Positions 12,601 to 25,751 of a stretch of 64,000 nucleotides of DNA are shown here, in pieces. The translations under genes were made by a program, and so were the position numbers. The notes beneath the pieces were generated by a model. That model saw only the letters and a program-made list of their open reading frames with translations, ran no database searches and had not been told where the DNA came from. This DNA comes from Stereum hirsutum FP-91666 SS1. Taxonomy: Eukaryota > Basidiomycota > Agaricomycetes > Russulales > Stereaceae. The stretch is taken from assembly GCF_000264905.1 (NCBI RefSeq), contig NW_006763148.1:1-64000 (forward strand). Direction: 5' to 3'. How positions within the stretch are numbered: position 1 is the first letter of the stretch; the number at the start of each line of letters is the position of its first letter.

Positions 12601-13994
12601 TATCTATGCCGATAATATATATTTTCGTTTCATACGTGAACACTTTCGAGAGAGATAAAAGTAACCTACGATAAACCGGAATGATTTCAATGCAGATGTA
12701 GAGGCAGGATCGCGGAACCAGGCCTGTCAAGCACGGATGAGGTAATACTCGCAATGAAGCCATAATTATATGTGTTACTGACCTCGATGAATGCCGGAAC
12801 GCATAGAACAACATCCGTTTTCGTCCCAATCAAATGATGGAGGAAGCGTTCAGGAGTCGCTGCGAGAGGTGTTCGCGAAGGCGGAAAAACGCCACAAACC
12901 ACGCCTGACATGCTCTGTCAATGTTCGTTAGTCGCGTTGACTTCGGACGAGAAGAAGAGACTGACCCAGCAGATGGCATTAACCGCCAAAACATCTGGTT
13001 CACAACTTTCGTGTAAGTTGAACATACATCCGGCTTTGCGAATAATGCGTCTTACGGAAGAACGGATTCGCGTGCATGCCAAATACATGGTCACAAAGGT
13101 CGACCTCTCCGAAACCTGTCGAAGCCTGTGTTAATCACGCTAAGGGTGAAGGTTCGCGAACGTACTGAGGCTCATTCCAATCCTGAGCAGTGCGCGATGA
13201 GTGAACGGGACTTGTTTCGGAAGACTAGAGGAGCCTGTAAACAGAAGCAAAAACGCATGAGGTCAATTAAGGCATGCAAGAATGAATGCGCGTACCCGAA
13301 GTGTGGAAGAATATAGCAATGCTATCAAGGTCGAAGCTCATCGGAAACGCGACTCCCGCAGCCTCATTATCCCCGTCCTTGTCATCGCACACGTCGTCGA
13401 ATTGGATCATTTCTAGAACTTCCACCTTCGAGTCAAGTAACTCGTTTGCCGACGCGATCAATGCGTTCATGGCATCGTCAGGGCTGACGAAAACCTGCAT
13501 AGCGTTGGAATGATGGATGAGGCTTGCCACAGCCTGTGGCGAATTGCGAACGGAGATCGGGAATGGGATTACTCCGAGACGCAACATGGCCACCAGGAGA
13601 CAATAGTAGCTTATAGTATCTGTAATTGCGCGTGAGATACCGAGGAGAATGTTGTTGTAGCGTCATTTACCGTACCTGCAGAAGCGAGAATGGCGATAGT
13701 GACCCCTTGCCCCGGAAGCCGAGTCTGAGCAGCCAGACGATCGTGGGCACGATTGATATGACATGCGATAATGCCCGCCGCTCTCGTTACCATTCTCCAA
13801 ACCTCGGGGTAGCAAATCGTCCGAATACTTCCATCATCGTTCAGGAAGACAAAAACTCTATGCTTGGGGCTGTGAGTAGCGTTGTACTCAATAATCTGCG
13901 CGACACTGAGGGTACCATCTAGAGGAGGTGGTTGAAAGGTTGGACAATGCAGCCCTTGAGGGGTAGGAATATGAGGCGGGGGAATGAAAGACAT
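9673..13994 (-). CDS. NRPS-like adenylate-forming reductase (A-T-R)
   Basis: About 17 exons splice into one open frame of roughly 1,080 residues, the usual family length. The start [15 protein letters not shown] at 13994 is typical of mushroom members. The adenylation domain (to about residue 550) shows FFHTSG/SSSLPK, a degenerate A5 motif YACTEAC and [14 protein letters not shown]. The carrier site GCDSLQ (Ser near 613) is created across an intron at about 11355. The reductase domain has GTTGRLGSH (near 715) and the catalytic [10 protein letters not shown] (near 880), and ends near DASAPAA. Such enzymes activate a carboxylic acid as AMP ester, load it on phosphopantetheine and release it by NAD(P)H reduction to an aldehyde or alcohol. 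The substrate cannot be read from sequence. One intron near 10147 uses GC-AG (GAG|GCAAGT). No stop or frameshift was seen. Confidence 0.9.
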
Positions 13995-14407
13995 GATGGA
14001 GTCTGATGCGAGCAGAGGAGAGGACGGAGAGTATGCCAGCAATGGCGAGGGCGCAGGTCCGCGAGAAGCCGTGGCGCAACGTGTGATACTTGTGACAGAT
14101 GCGGAAAGATGTACAGACTGGGGGAGCGCTACCTGCGGCAGCAGCAACCTTGCTGGGGGAGGGGCCGTAGCGGGCCGACACGACATCCGCACAACAGAAT
14201 ACCAAACACACGAGTAGAGAACGAGAGAGCAAAAGTCTAATATTAATTTCTACTCTCCCACTCTAGTTATAGGCCAGTCATAGTAGCGTAATAAGATCAC
14301 AACGCACGAACAAAGAGAAACAACCGAGATCGAATCAAGCTTCTTTGAGCCACGAACATTTCACAACATCAACGGACTAACCACGATTGTCGCACGGCAA
14401 GTCACTT

Positions 14408-16236
14408 TTACGCCGTACGCACACGCTTCGACGACGAACCCATAAAATCTGTGTCCCTCGCCGGCACACGCTTCCTTTCCTGCTCCGCCACCAACTCTAC
14501 GGGGGGCACAAGCACCCTGATCTTGACGACGTCCGCCACGAATGTGTTGCTGGCCGGGCTAGAGGCCCGCGCAGTGAAGTCGTAGTGCTTGAGGGTGGCG
14601 CTCATGACGACGACAGCGCCCTTGAGACGGCTCTCGTAGTCCTTGGGCATAATGAGATCACCGTCGACGTCGTATGCAGGGAGTATGTTGAAGACGTGGG
14701 TCGCCTTCATAGCGGCAAGCTCGGCGACAGCGATATCGCCAGAGACGGGGATGTTCTCCAGACGAAGCGCGGGGTCAATGTCTGAAAGAATCATGTCAAC
14801 ACTCAGCTCTGGAAATCGCCCCTGGACACATGAGATGAACATAAAGCACGACGATACACACCTTCATCAGTGCCCCCAACATAGCCATCCTTTTTCTGTA
14901 CAACACCAAACGTCAGAAACATCCTCACATAAAGAAGTCAATCACTCACCATGAAAGGCCTGTACGTCACTTTAAACGTCTGGTCGTTACTCAGAGCTCC
15001 CTTAAAAGGCACACCGGGTGTCGCAATCGCATCGGACAACTTCCCTAAGTTCTCGTGGACGATCTTCCAATGGGCGTCGAACGGTGATACGTTTGGCGCC
15101 ACCAGGGTCGCCGAGCCTTTCGCGTCAGCCAGGCATTTGGTGAAAGCCGTAGGCCTGCGATAGCCGCCATCGGGGACGAAGTAGAAACGTGCATCGCTGA
15201 ACATGCCGACAAGGGAGATGACGGCACCATCCGTGGAAGGGGAGTTGGCGGCGCCCTTGACGCAGAGAACGTTGTAGTACCCTGACCGCTTGTGGAACAC
15301 ATACTGTCCTTCGGAATTGTACTGAACGTTGCCGAGATAATGGTAAGAATCTCCCAGAGCGGTGGCAGCGTCCACGAGATCCAAACCCGACCTGAGCACG
15401 ATCCAAGGCGACATATGAGCAATACACAATGAGGATTGTGGCGACACATAAGACGACACGTACGTGGTAGAGGGCGTTTCCGAGCTCATGACAGGCTGAG
15501 CGACTGGGAGAGCCTCATCTCGAAAGCCCTCGGTGGCGACCGCAGTTACTTTGCTGCACTCAGGTAACGTCAGTAAGTATGCGCGAAATCGATCCATCCC
15601 ATGGTGGAGCACACACCGTTCAGTGGCATCACGTATCGCCGCCTCATCGTTGGCGAGAACATCCATACTATCCTCAAGTATGCGACTCTGTTCCGCCGTT
15701 ACACCTGTGCGCACTCTGACGTCAGTTGAGAGTGAAAAATGTTACAAGGGATAGACTCGCCTGGGAAGGGGGGTGGGACCACCAGTCCAGCATCAGCACA
15801 CGGGGCATCCCCTCCGCCCGCTGAGACAGCAGGTATAAGACAATGACAACCTAAAGTTGGATGAGATCACATACCAGAGACGCCACCGACCAGGGGAGCT
15901 CCCATTGCCATTTCGGCAGCAGAATCAGCAGTCGGCAAATCTCCCTGGACCGACCAAGGCTACAATGTCAACAATCGAGCACAGTATGGTACACACACCT
16001 GCAGACAACTCACCTCAGCACGTACAGATGCAATACGCGGGTCGATGACCTCAGACTCCGAACCCGCTGTCAAAGGAGACAAAGAAATGTCGTCCTTCGT
16101 GCTAAGAGCAGTCTTTGGAAGAGAATGAAATTAACCTTAAGAGATACAATGCAATTGGTAGCGGCAGAGCACTAACCTGGTCGGGTAAAGAGGGTGCGGC
16201 ACCATGGGTGGCCCCAGACCTTCGAGTGGTACGCAT
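14408..16236 (-). CDS. Hypothetical protein, fungal
   Basis: Starting at the ATG at 16236 (MRTTRRSGATHG), several exons join in frame: TALSTKDDISLSP, PWSVQGDLPTADSAAE, a long exon of about 250 residues (15714-14950, including YYNVLCVKGAANSP and KCLADAKGSATLVAP), a short exon KKDGYVGGTDE, and a last exon GRFPELSVDMILSDIDP to a basic end KRVRTA. Total length is about 460-490 residues, with no signal peptide or membrane segment. Introns have good GT-AG borders, so the gene looks intact. The basic SSSKRVRT tail could be a nuclear signal, which is inference only. I do not recognise a domain. It lies 414 bp upstream of the reductase on the same strand. Confidence 0.65.
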
Positions 16237-16625
16237 GATGGAGAAAGTGAGAGCGAGGATGAATATCGAGGGGCAGAAGGAATCAGCAAGTTGTTCCTGA
16301 ACCCCCTCAACGGTCGCTTATTAGGGACCACAAACATTGGCGAAAAAAATTTGACTGAGAGCGTAGCCCAACGAGCAGAGACAGGAGGCCTCCCCGGAGT
16401 CAGAGTTTTTCAATAGTCCGAATCCAATCGGCGCCCGAACTGCACGGTGCCCGCCAGTGAGCGCCTCTCCGAATAGTATGATGTGCAACTTCCCTGCTCC
16501 TCAATACTTGTGTATAATTCATCACAACATGTGTGCGTATAACTCAAATGTTCAGTCGTTGAGTAGCAAGGATTCAAGGCCACCTACGTCTGCTAGAATG
16601 ACTTTTGCACCCGGCTCAGGTGAGC

Positions 16626-17711
16626 ATGTCTCAGATACATGACAAACATCCATCTGAACTCCTATATCACGTAGACCTGTCCGAGCACAGCATGAATCAG
16701 TGGAGCCGCATCGCTCACTCGATCCTGCAAAGCCTCGACCTCTGCAATATTCGAAACATGCAAGGCATTGGCGGAGGATGGCGTGTTCTCGTGAACGGTT
16801 TTTTAGAGGACACGATAAACGAGAAACTGAAAAGGTAAACACAGTTGTCCGCCCAAAGATCATCACCGCATTCTGTGACCCTGAGTTTTGCCAAATAAAA
16901 CCACAGATTTGTGGACGACCCGATTCGCCTGCGCACAATGCTCACCCGATACCGCTCTGCGATTGCCGGGGATGTGGCTTTAGCCATCGCTCGCCTCGGT
17001 GCACCCGCCCATACGGAAAAAAGTTCCCCATCCCAGGAGCTCCAAATTTTCTGCTCAGTCGGAGGCTATCCCGCCGATACGTTTGTCCGCCATTTAGAAG
17101 ATAACGAAAAGTTTGCGGTCGAGCTTATCGTCAACCGGGATGAAGCCATCCCGGAGGCCATGAACCCAGGACATGTCCTAATCGTTCGGCTGGTCCGCCC
17201 AGACGGAATACGAATCTGCATCTTCGTTGCAGCCCAAGCAACAGCGACACTTCCCCTTCCATTCACCTCTGGAACGCACTCCATGAATCTACTCACAGGC
17301 AACGCCATCTTCATCGCCTATCCCGAGCTCACTCTTCATGGCCACACATGCATCAATCCAATGAGGTCCGACATGACGGAGATCTTTGCCGAGAGCAGGG
17401 CCCTAGGACTGGAGCCCCATACATTTGCCGAAAACCATCCGGTCCTCGAGCGATCGCGACAGTCGTCCTACTACTGCCCTCACCGCCCGCGCATGATCGG
17501 AGATCGGGGGTCTCTGGTCATCGTATACTCCGATGCTCATGATAAACCTCCTCCACGTCTCCAATTCCGCATGGCCCAATGGAACCTGGGTGGCGATGAA
17601 TGCAGTTGTTGTGATCAAACCACCGAATTCACTGTCGTCGTCCGGAATGTCCAGAACGCGTATGATTACCACCATAACCCCTTGTATGTGCTCATTCCTG
17701 CCGTCCGTTGA
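16626..17711 (+). CDS. F-box-like protein 1
   Basis: Exon 1 (16626 to about 16834) has an F-box-like start: HPSELLYHV, then SLDLCNIRNM, then LEDTINEKLKR. A 75-nt intron (GTAAAC...CCACAG) restores the frame into exon 2, FVDDPIRLRTMLTRYRSAIA. A conserved block follows: AGDVALAIARL, then the segment with TGNAIFIAYPELTLHG, to a TGA at 17711. The length of about 335 residues and this layout are common in large lineage-expanded F-box families of Agaricomycetes. Such proteins usually act as substrate adaptors of SCF ubiquitin ligases. The substrate is unknown. The frame is intact. The nearest relative in the window is the gene just downstream. Confidence 0.65.
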
Positions 17712-17884
17712 ACCCCTCTGAGATCCACGATGAATACAGACATCCCGCCACCCAGTATCTGTGACCCCCCATCGGAAGTTTCACGTTCGGCCCGTTGGTC
17801 TTCAGACCCATGACTGTGTTATGATAGCCTCCATCTCAGTCCTGACTATGTATCCCCTTCATCCTTTGTTACATCGACCTCGAC

Positions 17885-18872
17885 ATGTTCATGTTGGGCT
17901 TTATTCATCATTATGATCTTATCTTTCAACTGTGCCAATTCGTGACACTGCATGATCTTGTCTCGTTGTCGCAGACTACTCGAACGCTGCGAGCCGTCGT
18001 GGTCAGATACCTCAAGATCCTGGTCCGTGGATATCAGGAACACTACGTCACCAATCCCGATGGCCTCCGCCACGGCATGCAACGATTCGGTGCTTTCATC
18101 TCCGGCGACATCGCACTCGACATTGTCCTCCACGCACGCCACAATCGCCCAGTGCTGCATCGAACACTCTCGCTGTATGTTCCCCCGGACAACGCCGCAT
18201 GGTTCCTGGAGTTCTTTGGAAGCCAGCAATATTTCCGCGCTTGTGAGGCCAAACATGACACCGGGGTTGGGGACGTACCCCACATTGACGACGTCGGTGA
18301 GAACATCCTCCCTTTCTGTCGCATGTACTCTGCAGATTTTCTCATCCACTGCCTTGTCGACAGACATTCACAAACATGAGCACCGCCACGGTCAACACGG
18401 CATTTCGACTGTCACCCACCTTATAGACCGACGTGGTCGCCGAGTCGATGTGATCGAAGCCGAACGAGGCCCGTCGTCGACACCTCTCGCTTATAGTACC
18501 TGCACCATCGAGCAGACAATCATTACTGCGCACTCGGTATGCATCGCGCACCCGAGATTGACACTCCACGCACGCACGATTGGCTACCTGAAACCGTACC
18601 CCGTTGGTTCTGCGGAACCGCACCAACGCTGGTCACTCATCGTCCTCCGAGGTTTCCAGATGCGCTTCTGGCGTGAGGAGCGTGGTAGTGGGCCAAGAGG
18701 ACCGGACATGACACGATTGATCGACGGGAACAGGTCGTTTTTTGACGCACGCTGTTTAACCCTAGAGTTTATTGAAGGGGAACAGCCAGGATATTATAAT
18801 GGTGCAGCGTGGGCGTGGGTGACAGAGAAGGGGGGTAGGCGAGTAACGATTAATGAAGCAGATGTACCGTGA
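17885..18872 (+). pseudogene. F-box-like protein 2, frameshifted
   Basis: The first frame (17885-18379) encodes an F-box-like start (LIFQLCQFVTLHDLVSL, then TTRTLRAVVVRYL) and the family block FGAFISGDIALDIVLHAR, equivalent to AGDVALAIARL of the preceding gene. Coding similarity then jumps frame near 18366-18379. The continuation (HLIDRRGRRVDVIEAERG, IITAHSVCIAHPRLTLHAR, to TGA at 18872) lies in another frame. No intron of usable length has splice signals at the junction, so I infer a one- or two-base indel. It is a tandem paralogue of the gene upstream, 173 bp away. Function would be as a ubiquitin-ligase adaptor if it were repaired by unseen splicing. Confidence 0.6.
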
Positions 18873-19567
18873 AACCATACATGTCGTCTCCTCACAATCC
18901 CAAACATTGAATAGAATGAAGATCCGAACAGGTCAATCGGAATCACCGTCGAGCACTACATTACTCTCAGAAGCAGACACAGAAAGGCTAGCCAGAGAAG
19001 GTGGCCCACTCGAAGAGGTTTCATATCCGCTGTCGTCGGACCATGAAGCGGACTCCGCAGGGGTATACGCCTGTGACCATCGTCAGTGTCGGGAGGAGCG
19101 AACGTCAAGGAACAGAGACCGAGAAGTCAAAGGGTACTGACCCACTGCGAGACGTCTCCAACCCACAATAACACGTTCAGGTGTAAAGTGCCCCGATTTT
19201 GATATTCGGCGATGTACTGCTGTATATGAACATCGTAGAGTGGGGTGTCCGGGACAGGGTACACCGGGGCCCCGGATATTTGGGCAGAGTCCAGTGACGT
19301 TCGACACTCTGGGCTTGACGATGTTGACGCAGGTCGCCTACGGAGCTGCAAAGTCCGCCAGAAAGCACGACATCCTTAAGACCGCCCGCACAACGATATC
19401 GGCGTCAGCAGGCACTCAGATCGTGGTCCAAGGAAGACATACTTTTGAACAGACGCAGCATAGTGGATGGAGACAAAGGCAAATAAGGCAGGGCTCGTGG
19501 TGTGAGCACGGAGCGACAAAGGAGGAGAAGAGATGACCTGAAGCGCGCTCAAAACAGCGGGGACCTT
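18873..19567. other. Helitron upstream region; unrecognised minus-strand ORF
   Basis: A minus-strand frame at 19351-19127 reads GAPVYPVPDTPLYDVHIQQY and later GTLHLNVLLWVGDVSQW before a stop. It looks protein-like, but I cannot name it or find its other exons. A GC-rich patch near 19247-19275 contains GGTACACC and GGGGCCCCGG. The Helitron 5' end (TC after A) should lie in or above this region, but I could not fix it. Confidence 0.3.
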
Positions 19568-19574
19568 TATAAAT
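19568..19574 (+). promoter_or_regulatory. TATA box (TATAAAT) of the Helitron gene
   Basis: TATAAAT lies 106 bp upstream of the RepHel ATG at 19680, a plausible core promoter for the transposase gene. Confidence 0.35.
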
Positions 19575-19679
19575 TTTACGGACTCGATCACTCCGCCTCA
19601 GCCCAATTGGGACATCCGCCTCATCGACGACGACTCTCACCATACCTCAGAACTCTTCTCACTGAATATCATTATCGCC

Positions 19680-22600
19680 ATGGACATCTCTCCACCCAAA
19701 CCCTCTCCACAGGATCTGACTGCATTGAACGAATTGACGTTGAACGACCTCCTAGAATATGTTCGATCCTCAGACGTCCTCTACGCCCGCAGTGAAAAGC
19801 GGCGGAAAGACCTCCTCATCAAAGCCATTATCCAGTCCGCGCCATCCAGCGACGTTCAAGAGCTCTGTACCAGGGGCAAGGCCATCCAAGACGCCCAAAC
19901 CCCTCGCCGAACGAGTAAGAAGAGGAGGCGGGATGACGATGAACAGGGCACGCAACGCCTTAACAGGCCCAAGACGGACAAACACTCATATGCACGGCCG
20001 GTTCATGATCCCACACGGTTTATGTCACTTCCCACCGACAACGAACGGAACGAGTGCTATCGTCGATTTTACAACGCTACATGCAATGACGCCGTTCGCT
20101 TTGGAACATGCGCCGTCTGTTCCCGACGCCAACTCGTGAAGGAGTCCGGGCTGACCGCCATCGACCTCTGTAACCTTCCCAATGCAGACGTTCTCCGTCC
20201 CAAGCCAGACATATCACACTCAGCTCACGATCTCACCGACGGCCTGTTGCTCGAATGCACAGGATTGGTGCGAGACGACAATGGCGTCGTTACAGGTGCG
20301 AACGTGTGCGCCGAATGCCTCCGAGGATTGAAGACACCTGCGGGCTGTTCCCCCCCGAAATACTCTCTCGCAAACAACCTATGGATAGGCACCATCCCCC
20401 TCGAGCTTCGTCGACTCACCACTCCAGAGCAGCTCCTCATCGCCCTCTTATACCCCCGTGTCTTTGTATTCAAGATGTGGCCCAAAAAATCAGAAGGCAT
20501 CTCAGCGAACAACGTGCAACGAGGCATGCGTGGCACCGTCAGTACGTTCGAGCAAGACATCCACGGAATCGCCGCCATGACAGCGGGCAAGCTTATGCCA
20601 CGACCACCTGCGATCCTCGCCTCAGTGATGACGGTGACGTTTATCGCAAAGGGAAAGCTCACGAAGTCTTGGTTGTACAATACGTTTCGTGTCCGTCGAT
20701 GGGCCGTTCGTGACGCCCTCCTATGGCTGAAAGCAAACAACCCCAAGTATTATGGAGACATCGAGATCAGCGAAGAGAATCTCGCGCAGTTGCCTGAGGA
20801 CGACGTACCAGACTCTATAGTGGCCAACGTTCGGCAATCCGATGACCTAGGTCTTCTTCAGCAGGAGAATTCGGGGTACGTTCCTGCGGAGGATGAGTTC
20901 GTAGATGGTAAGTCGCACGGTGTACATGTCTTGCGAACCCAAGCTGATCTGTACGGAATGTGTGTCGCACAGACGTTGCAGAGGGATCAGGAGGAGGACA
21001 AGAGTCCCCTGGTATGGGCGGCGATACCGATGATGGGCCAGGTACGTCTGCTCTCTGCGATATATCAGGCGAATACACAACTGACAGCTACATTCTCGTA
21101 CCTCGTCACAGACGCCGATGTCATACCGTCAACGTTCCAAATCTCCGGTGCGGTCGATACATCGCTTTCGAACGTGACCCCGACGGAGTTGATGCTTTAT
21201 GGGCTGGCCAACCTGTGGAAAGAAGGGAGCGAAGGGGGCTATAGCGTCAGATACAGTCGACAACCTGTCAGCGACTTTGGCCGACCTCTGAAAGGGGAAC
21301 ATCGACCGTACAACCCGAATGCAGGGAATTTTTGGGAGAAGGCGTACCCATTTCTGTTTCCTTATGGGCGGGGCGGTATCGAGGCCGACCGCGAGAAATC
21401 CATATCGTTTGTCGACCACGTCAAGTGGGCTCTGCAGCACCACGACGGCCGCTTTCGACGACATGAGAGCTTCCCTTTCCTCGCCTTCGGGATTGAGCAG
21501 CGGCGGCAGGCCCTCGGATCGGCCAAGATCCAAATGAGGCGGAAGGACTTCGAGCGAGATGCACACATACTCGCGACCATAACCCAAGATAAGCTGCGAG
21601 AGGCGGTCAGGCGGGAAGAGTTGGGTCAAATCGAGACTGATCCATCTGTACGACTCCTCCGTCAACACCTCCATACGGCGGGAACCCGTGTCCAAGGGTC
21701 AGATGCCCAACGCTACCAACTGCGCAGCAAAATCTGGTCAACGAGTGTGATGCTTGGCCCGCCGACACTCTGGATGACGATCAATCCATCGGACCTTCAC
21801 GACCCGCTCGCCCAAGTGTTTGCCGGAGAGGACATTGATCTGGATGCTTTTGTCGCGACCGATGGACCCAGCCAGGATAGACGATCACAGAACGTCGCAG
21901 AGGATCCATGGGCGGCGTCCAAGTTTTTCCACTTCATCATCAACACCATTCTCCAAACGCTCTTCAATATCACTGTCACAGCCGGATATCGCGTCGACAG
22001 TGGCATGGGCGTCCTCGGCGAGCTGGCCGCGTACTTTGGTACAGTGGAGTCACAGGGGCGGGGAACGTTACATCTGCACATCCTTATGTATCTCAAATAT
22101 TCCCCGACAGCGCACCAAATGCAAGAACTCCTCAGGTCAGAAGCATTCCGCGAGAAGATACGGGCTTACATCAAGAACACCATCCATGCACACGTCCCTG
22201 GTCTAGAGTCAGCAGAATCCGTCAACGCCATCGTGAACGAGAAGGAGATCGCGTTCTCCCGCCCGCCAAATCCCGACAGCGTCTCGTACGAGGAAGAGAT
22301 CAAGGACGTAGAGTTACGGGTTGCCCGTGCCAAGCAAGTCCACAAGTGCCATCGAAAGCGGTGCTTGAACGCGAACGAAGATGGGGTCTATGTCTGCAAA
22401 CGGGGCGCACCCTTTGAGCGATCAGAGGAGGACTACATCAAAGAGAATGGAGAGTGGAGTGCAAAAAGGTTATACACGTACGTCAATGCATGGAACCCCG
22501 CCGTCACCGTCAACTGCAAATGCAATAACGATTGCAAGCTCATCACGAACGGACACGACACGAAGAATGTGACATGGTACATCACCGGCTACTCTGCGAA

Positions 22601-25600
22601 GAAGCAAGGACACTATCACAATTTATCAGCCGTCATGGCACAAGGGCATGCGTACCACCTGACACGAACCGACTATCGAGACTCGTTGATGGATGATCAA
22701 CGCAAACTACTCCTGCGCGTCGTGCAATCCATCAACCGGCAACAAGAGCTGTCTGGTCCAATGGTAGTAGCATATCTTATGGGATGGCGAGATACTAAGG
22801 AGTCGCACCATTATTCGCCGTTGTACTGGTCGTCATTTGTGGGAGCCCTCCTGCGGGCGTACCCCAGTTTGGCTAAGCAGCCGGGGAGACGGTAAGCTCA
22901 TGGTTTCCCCAGAACTACCTGATAAACGACTTACGCAGCCCACAGAGTTGCACGGCAAGATCCAGGCCCACTTGAGGCACAAAATGGGGAGGGTGCGACT
23001 GTTGGTGGAACCGCCGAACACGCAGCTGACGCAGACGAGGTAAGTCCAGTACGAAATGAAATGCGCAAACCATGTACTCACCCATCACGACAGGGTCCTG
23101 AGGAGATGACCACGCTTGCGGGAGGCCCGACGGGTAAACTGTACTCCAAATCCCAGGTCATGGATTACCAGTGCCGAGGAGAAGGCCTGCAAGGGTTCAA
23201 TCTAATCGAGTTTACCATGCATTCGTACGAAAGGGAACGGAGCGAGGCCGTTAACGGCGACGAACCCCATGAAGTTGAAGGACAACAGGAGACTCACAAC
23301 CAACAGGGAGGGCGGCCGCGCAATGATCGGGTGGAGTACACTGTTGATCACCCAAAGCACAGCACGCTAGTACGCATTCTGCGTACTGTGGGCCACAACA
23401 ACCTCCCCAACTTCATCGGAGGTCACACGATTCCACGCAGCGATGACCCGGAGATCGTCGAGTTCTACAGCGCATGCATGCTCACGCTTCTCAAACCTTG
23501 GCGCGACATTACCACTGATTTGAAAGGTCCCAACGAGACATGGGCGGCTGCATTCAATGCGTTTCAAGCGGGATGCGATGAGTATGTGCAGCGCATCATC
23601 AGTGGCTTCCAGTACTTCCACGAGTGCGAAACAGCGGCGAAGGAGAACCGAGAGGCGAGGTCGCGAAGGCCCCGTTCAACCGATGAGGAGGAGGTACTTG
23701 GAGAGGACACTGGACATGAGCCAGTGGGGCAGGTGCCGTCGACGGAGCTGCTGGAGAGTTTACGGTCGCAGGATAGGAGTGAAGAGGAGGCGCAAAACGG
23801 CAGGAAGGCGGTATGGGAAGCTAAGATGGTGGGGATATTCAGTGAAGGGAGGGAAACACACGAAGGAGATGGCCAGGGAGCACTCACGGATCAGGGAATA
23901 TCACACGCCACAGCGCAAACCACTCAGCGGTTAGAGGCTTGGCGGGAGCAGATGCAGGCCGACATAGCGCAGCAGTCCACAGACCACGTCCTGGTTCTCA
24001 ACAACGCATCTCAACCGGACGTACAGATGACCCTCGGAGACGACGGAGCATCAGTTACACTCCGTGAACAGCTGGAATGTGAAGAGGCCCTCGAAAGTGC
24101 ACAAGTGTCGGAGCTGAAGGTTGATCAACGGCGCGCATACGACATTATCGCATGGCATCTTAACCAAACAATCAACGAGAAGGCACCTCCACCACTCAGA
24201 CTCATAATCTCCGGCGAGGGGGGCACAGGCAAATCGAAGGTGATCCAGACGGTTACAGCGAGATTCAAGGATAAGCAGTCGTCGCAGATGCTGGCGAAAG
24301 GCGCATACACTGGCATCGCCGCCTCCCTCATTAACGGCAAGACCACACATACATTGGGGGCCATCAGCCAGCGCAAAACTCCGATGAGTCCCGAAGCCAA
24401 GGCGAAACTCCAGCTGTTCTTCAAACACGTACGATACCTCATCATCGATGAATACTCCATGTTAGGCAAGGCGTTCTTCGCGAAACTGTCCAGGAACATC
24501 AGCATAGCCAAACAAGAGGCGGGCCAAGCAGCGTCTAGCGAATCTTTCGGGGGAATCAGTGTAATTCTCTGTGGAGATCACCATCAATTCCCACCTGTTA
24601 TGGGCGGCGAGCATGAAGCCCTATACTGGCCTGCCAATCCCGCGCATGACTCCACCGAAGCCCAACTCGGACGCGCCATATTTGCCGAATTCCGGGAGAC
24701 CGTCATTCTTCGAGAGCAGATGAGAGTAACAGATCTTGTGTGGCGGCAGTTCTTGAGAAACCTGAGATTCGGACGAGTACGGCAAGAGGACCTCACAATG
24801 CTTCGCCGCCAGATCGTCTCGCACCCTGATTGCATAGAAACCGACTTCAAATCAGAGCCATGGAGCAGCGCGGGCCTGGTGACGCCACGGCATGGAGTGA
24901 GGGAGAAGTGGAATGGGCAAGCGATAGCGGAGCACTGCCGTCGAAGCCGTGTGCGACGATACATTGTGAGAGCAGACGACACCATTAGCAACCGAGGCAA
25001 GCGCAGGGAGTTGACGTTGGAGGAGCAAATCGAAGTGCAGAGGAGGCGACTGAAATCGGGCCGAGAGGATAAGCGCAACAGCTTGCCGGATGTGGTGGAG
25101 ATCGCGATAGGGATGAAAGTGATGGTGACGACAAACGTGGAGACAGACCTGGACATTGCGAACGGAGCGAGGGGCACCGTGGTGGGTGTTGTGCTGCATC
25201 AGGGAGAGACCGGCGTAGCCAGTGGCGACACGGTGACATTGCAGCATATGCCTGCATACATTCTTGTCAGGCTGGACAGGACACGAGCGGGACGACTGTC
25301 GGGGCTGGATGAGCACGTTATCCCCATAGAACCGGTGACTCGTGCCTTCGAAATTCGGGTCAAGACAGGGGCGAAGACGACAACCCGCAAGGTTATCCGA
25401 CGACAGTTCCCTATGACCGCAGCGTATGCCTTCACGGACTACCGATCCCAAGGTCAGACAATCCCGTACGTCATCGTGGACATCGGCCGTGTACCTCGAG
25501 GGAAGCTTTCTCTGTTCAATCTCTATGTTGCACTGTCCCGAAGTGCCGGCCGAGAGACCATACGCCTACTCAGGGACTTCGATGACGCTATGTTCTTGCA

Positions 25601-25751
25601 GGCCCATAAACCGCCGATATTGGATGAGGATGACCGGTTAGAGGCGATGGATGTGGCGACGAGAAGGTGGTGGGATACCGTGACCGAAGAAGTCGAGGCA
25701 CGGAGTGGCAGCGACCCTCAGACAAGCACGAGCATGACGCTTGAACACTAG
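19680..25751 (+). mobile_element. Helitron RepHel gene (HUH nuclease + Pif1-like helicase)
   Basis: Three exons (19680-22891, 22946-23039, 23094-25751) join in frame to about 1,987 residues. The N-terminus is basic, then has paired cysteines (CAVC near 142, CAEC near 208) and the DUF6570-like block KYSLANNLWIGTIPLELRRL. The Helitron-like Rep follows: WMTINPSDLHDPL, the metal-binding GTLHLHILMYL (near 795) and the two-tyrosine motif WYITGYSAKKQ (near 965). The helicase has Walker A GEGGTGKSK (near 1476), Walker B LIIDEYSM, GDHHQFPPV, and near the end YRSQGQT and YVALSRS. These are the parts needed for rolling-circle transposition: DNA nicking, strand transfer and unwinding. Intron 2 is GTAAGT...CGACAG. 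Intron 1 (GTAAGC) needs the second available AG at 22945 to keep the frame. The frame has no internal stop, so the element may be active. The transposon termini were not located. Confidence 0.92.

Noticed and set aside
17952..18872. 306-codon frame read as a separate gene
   Set aside because: Its first 140 codons are a shadow of F-box-like gene 2; only the part after about 18366 is the true continuation.
20225..20746. Long minus-strand frames inside the Helitron gene (also 21129-21695, 24584-25177, 24852-25451)
   Set aside because: They are shadows of the strongly coding plus-strand RepHel frame and carry no motif.
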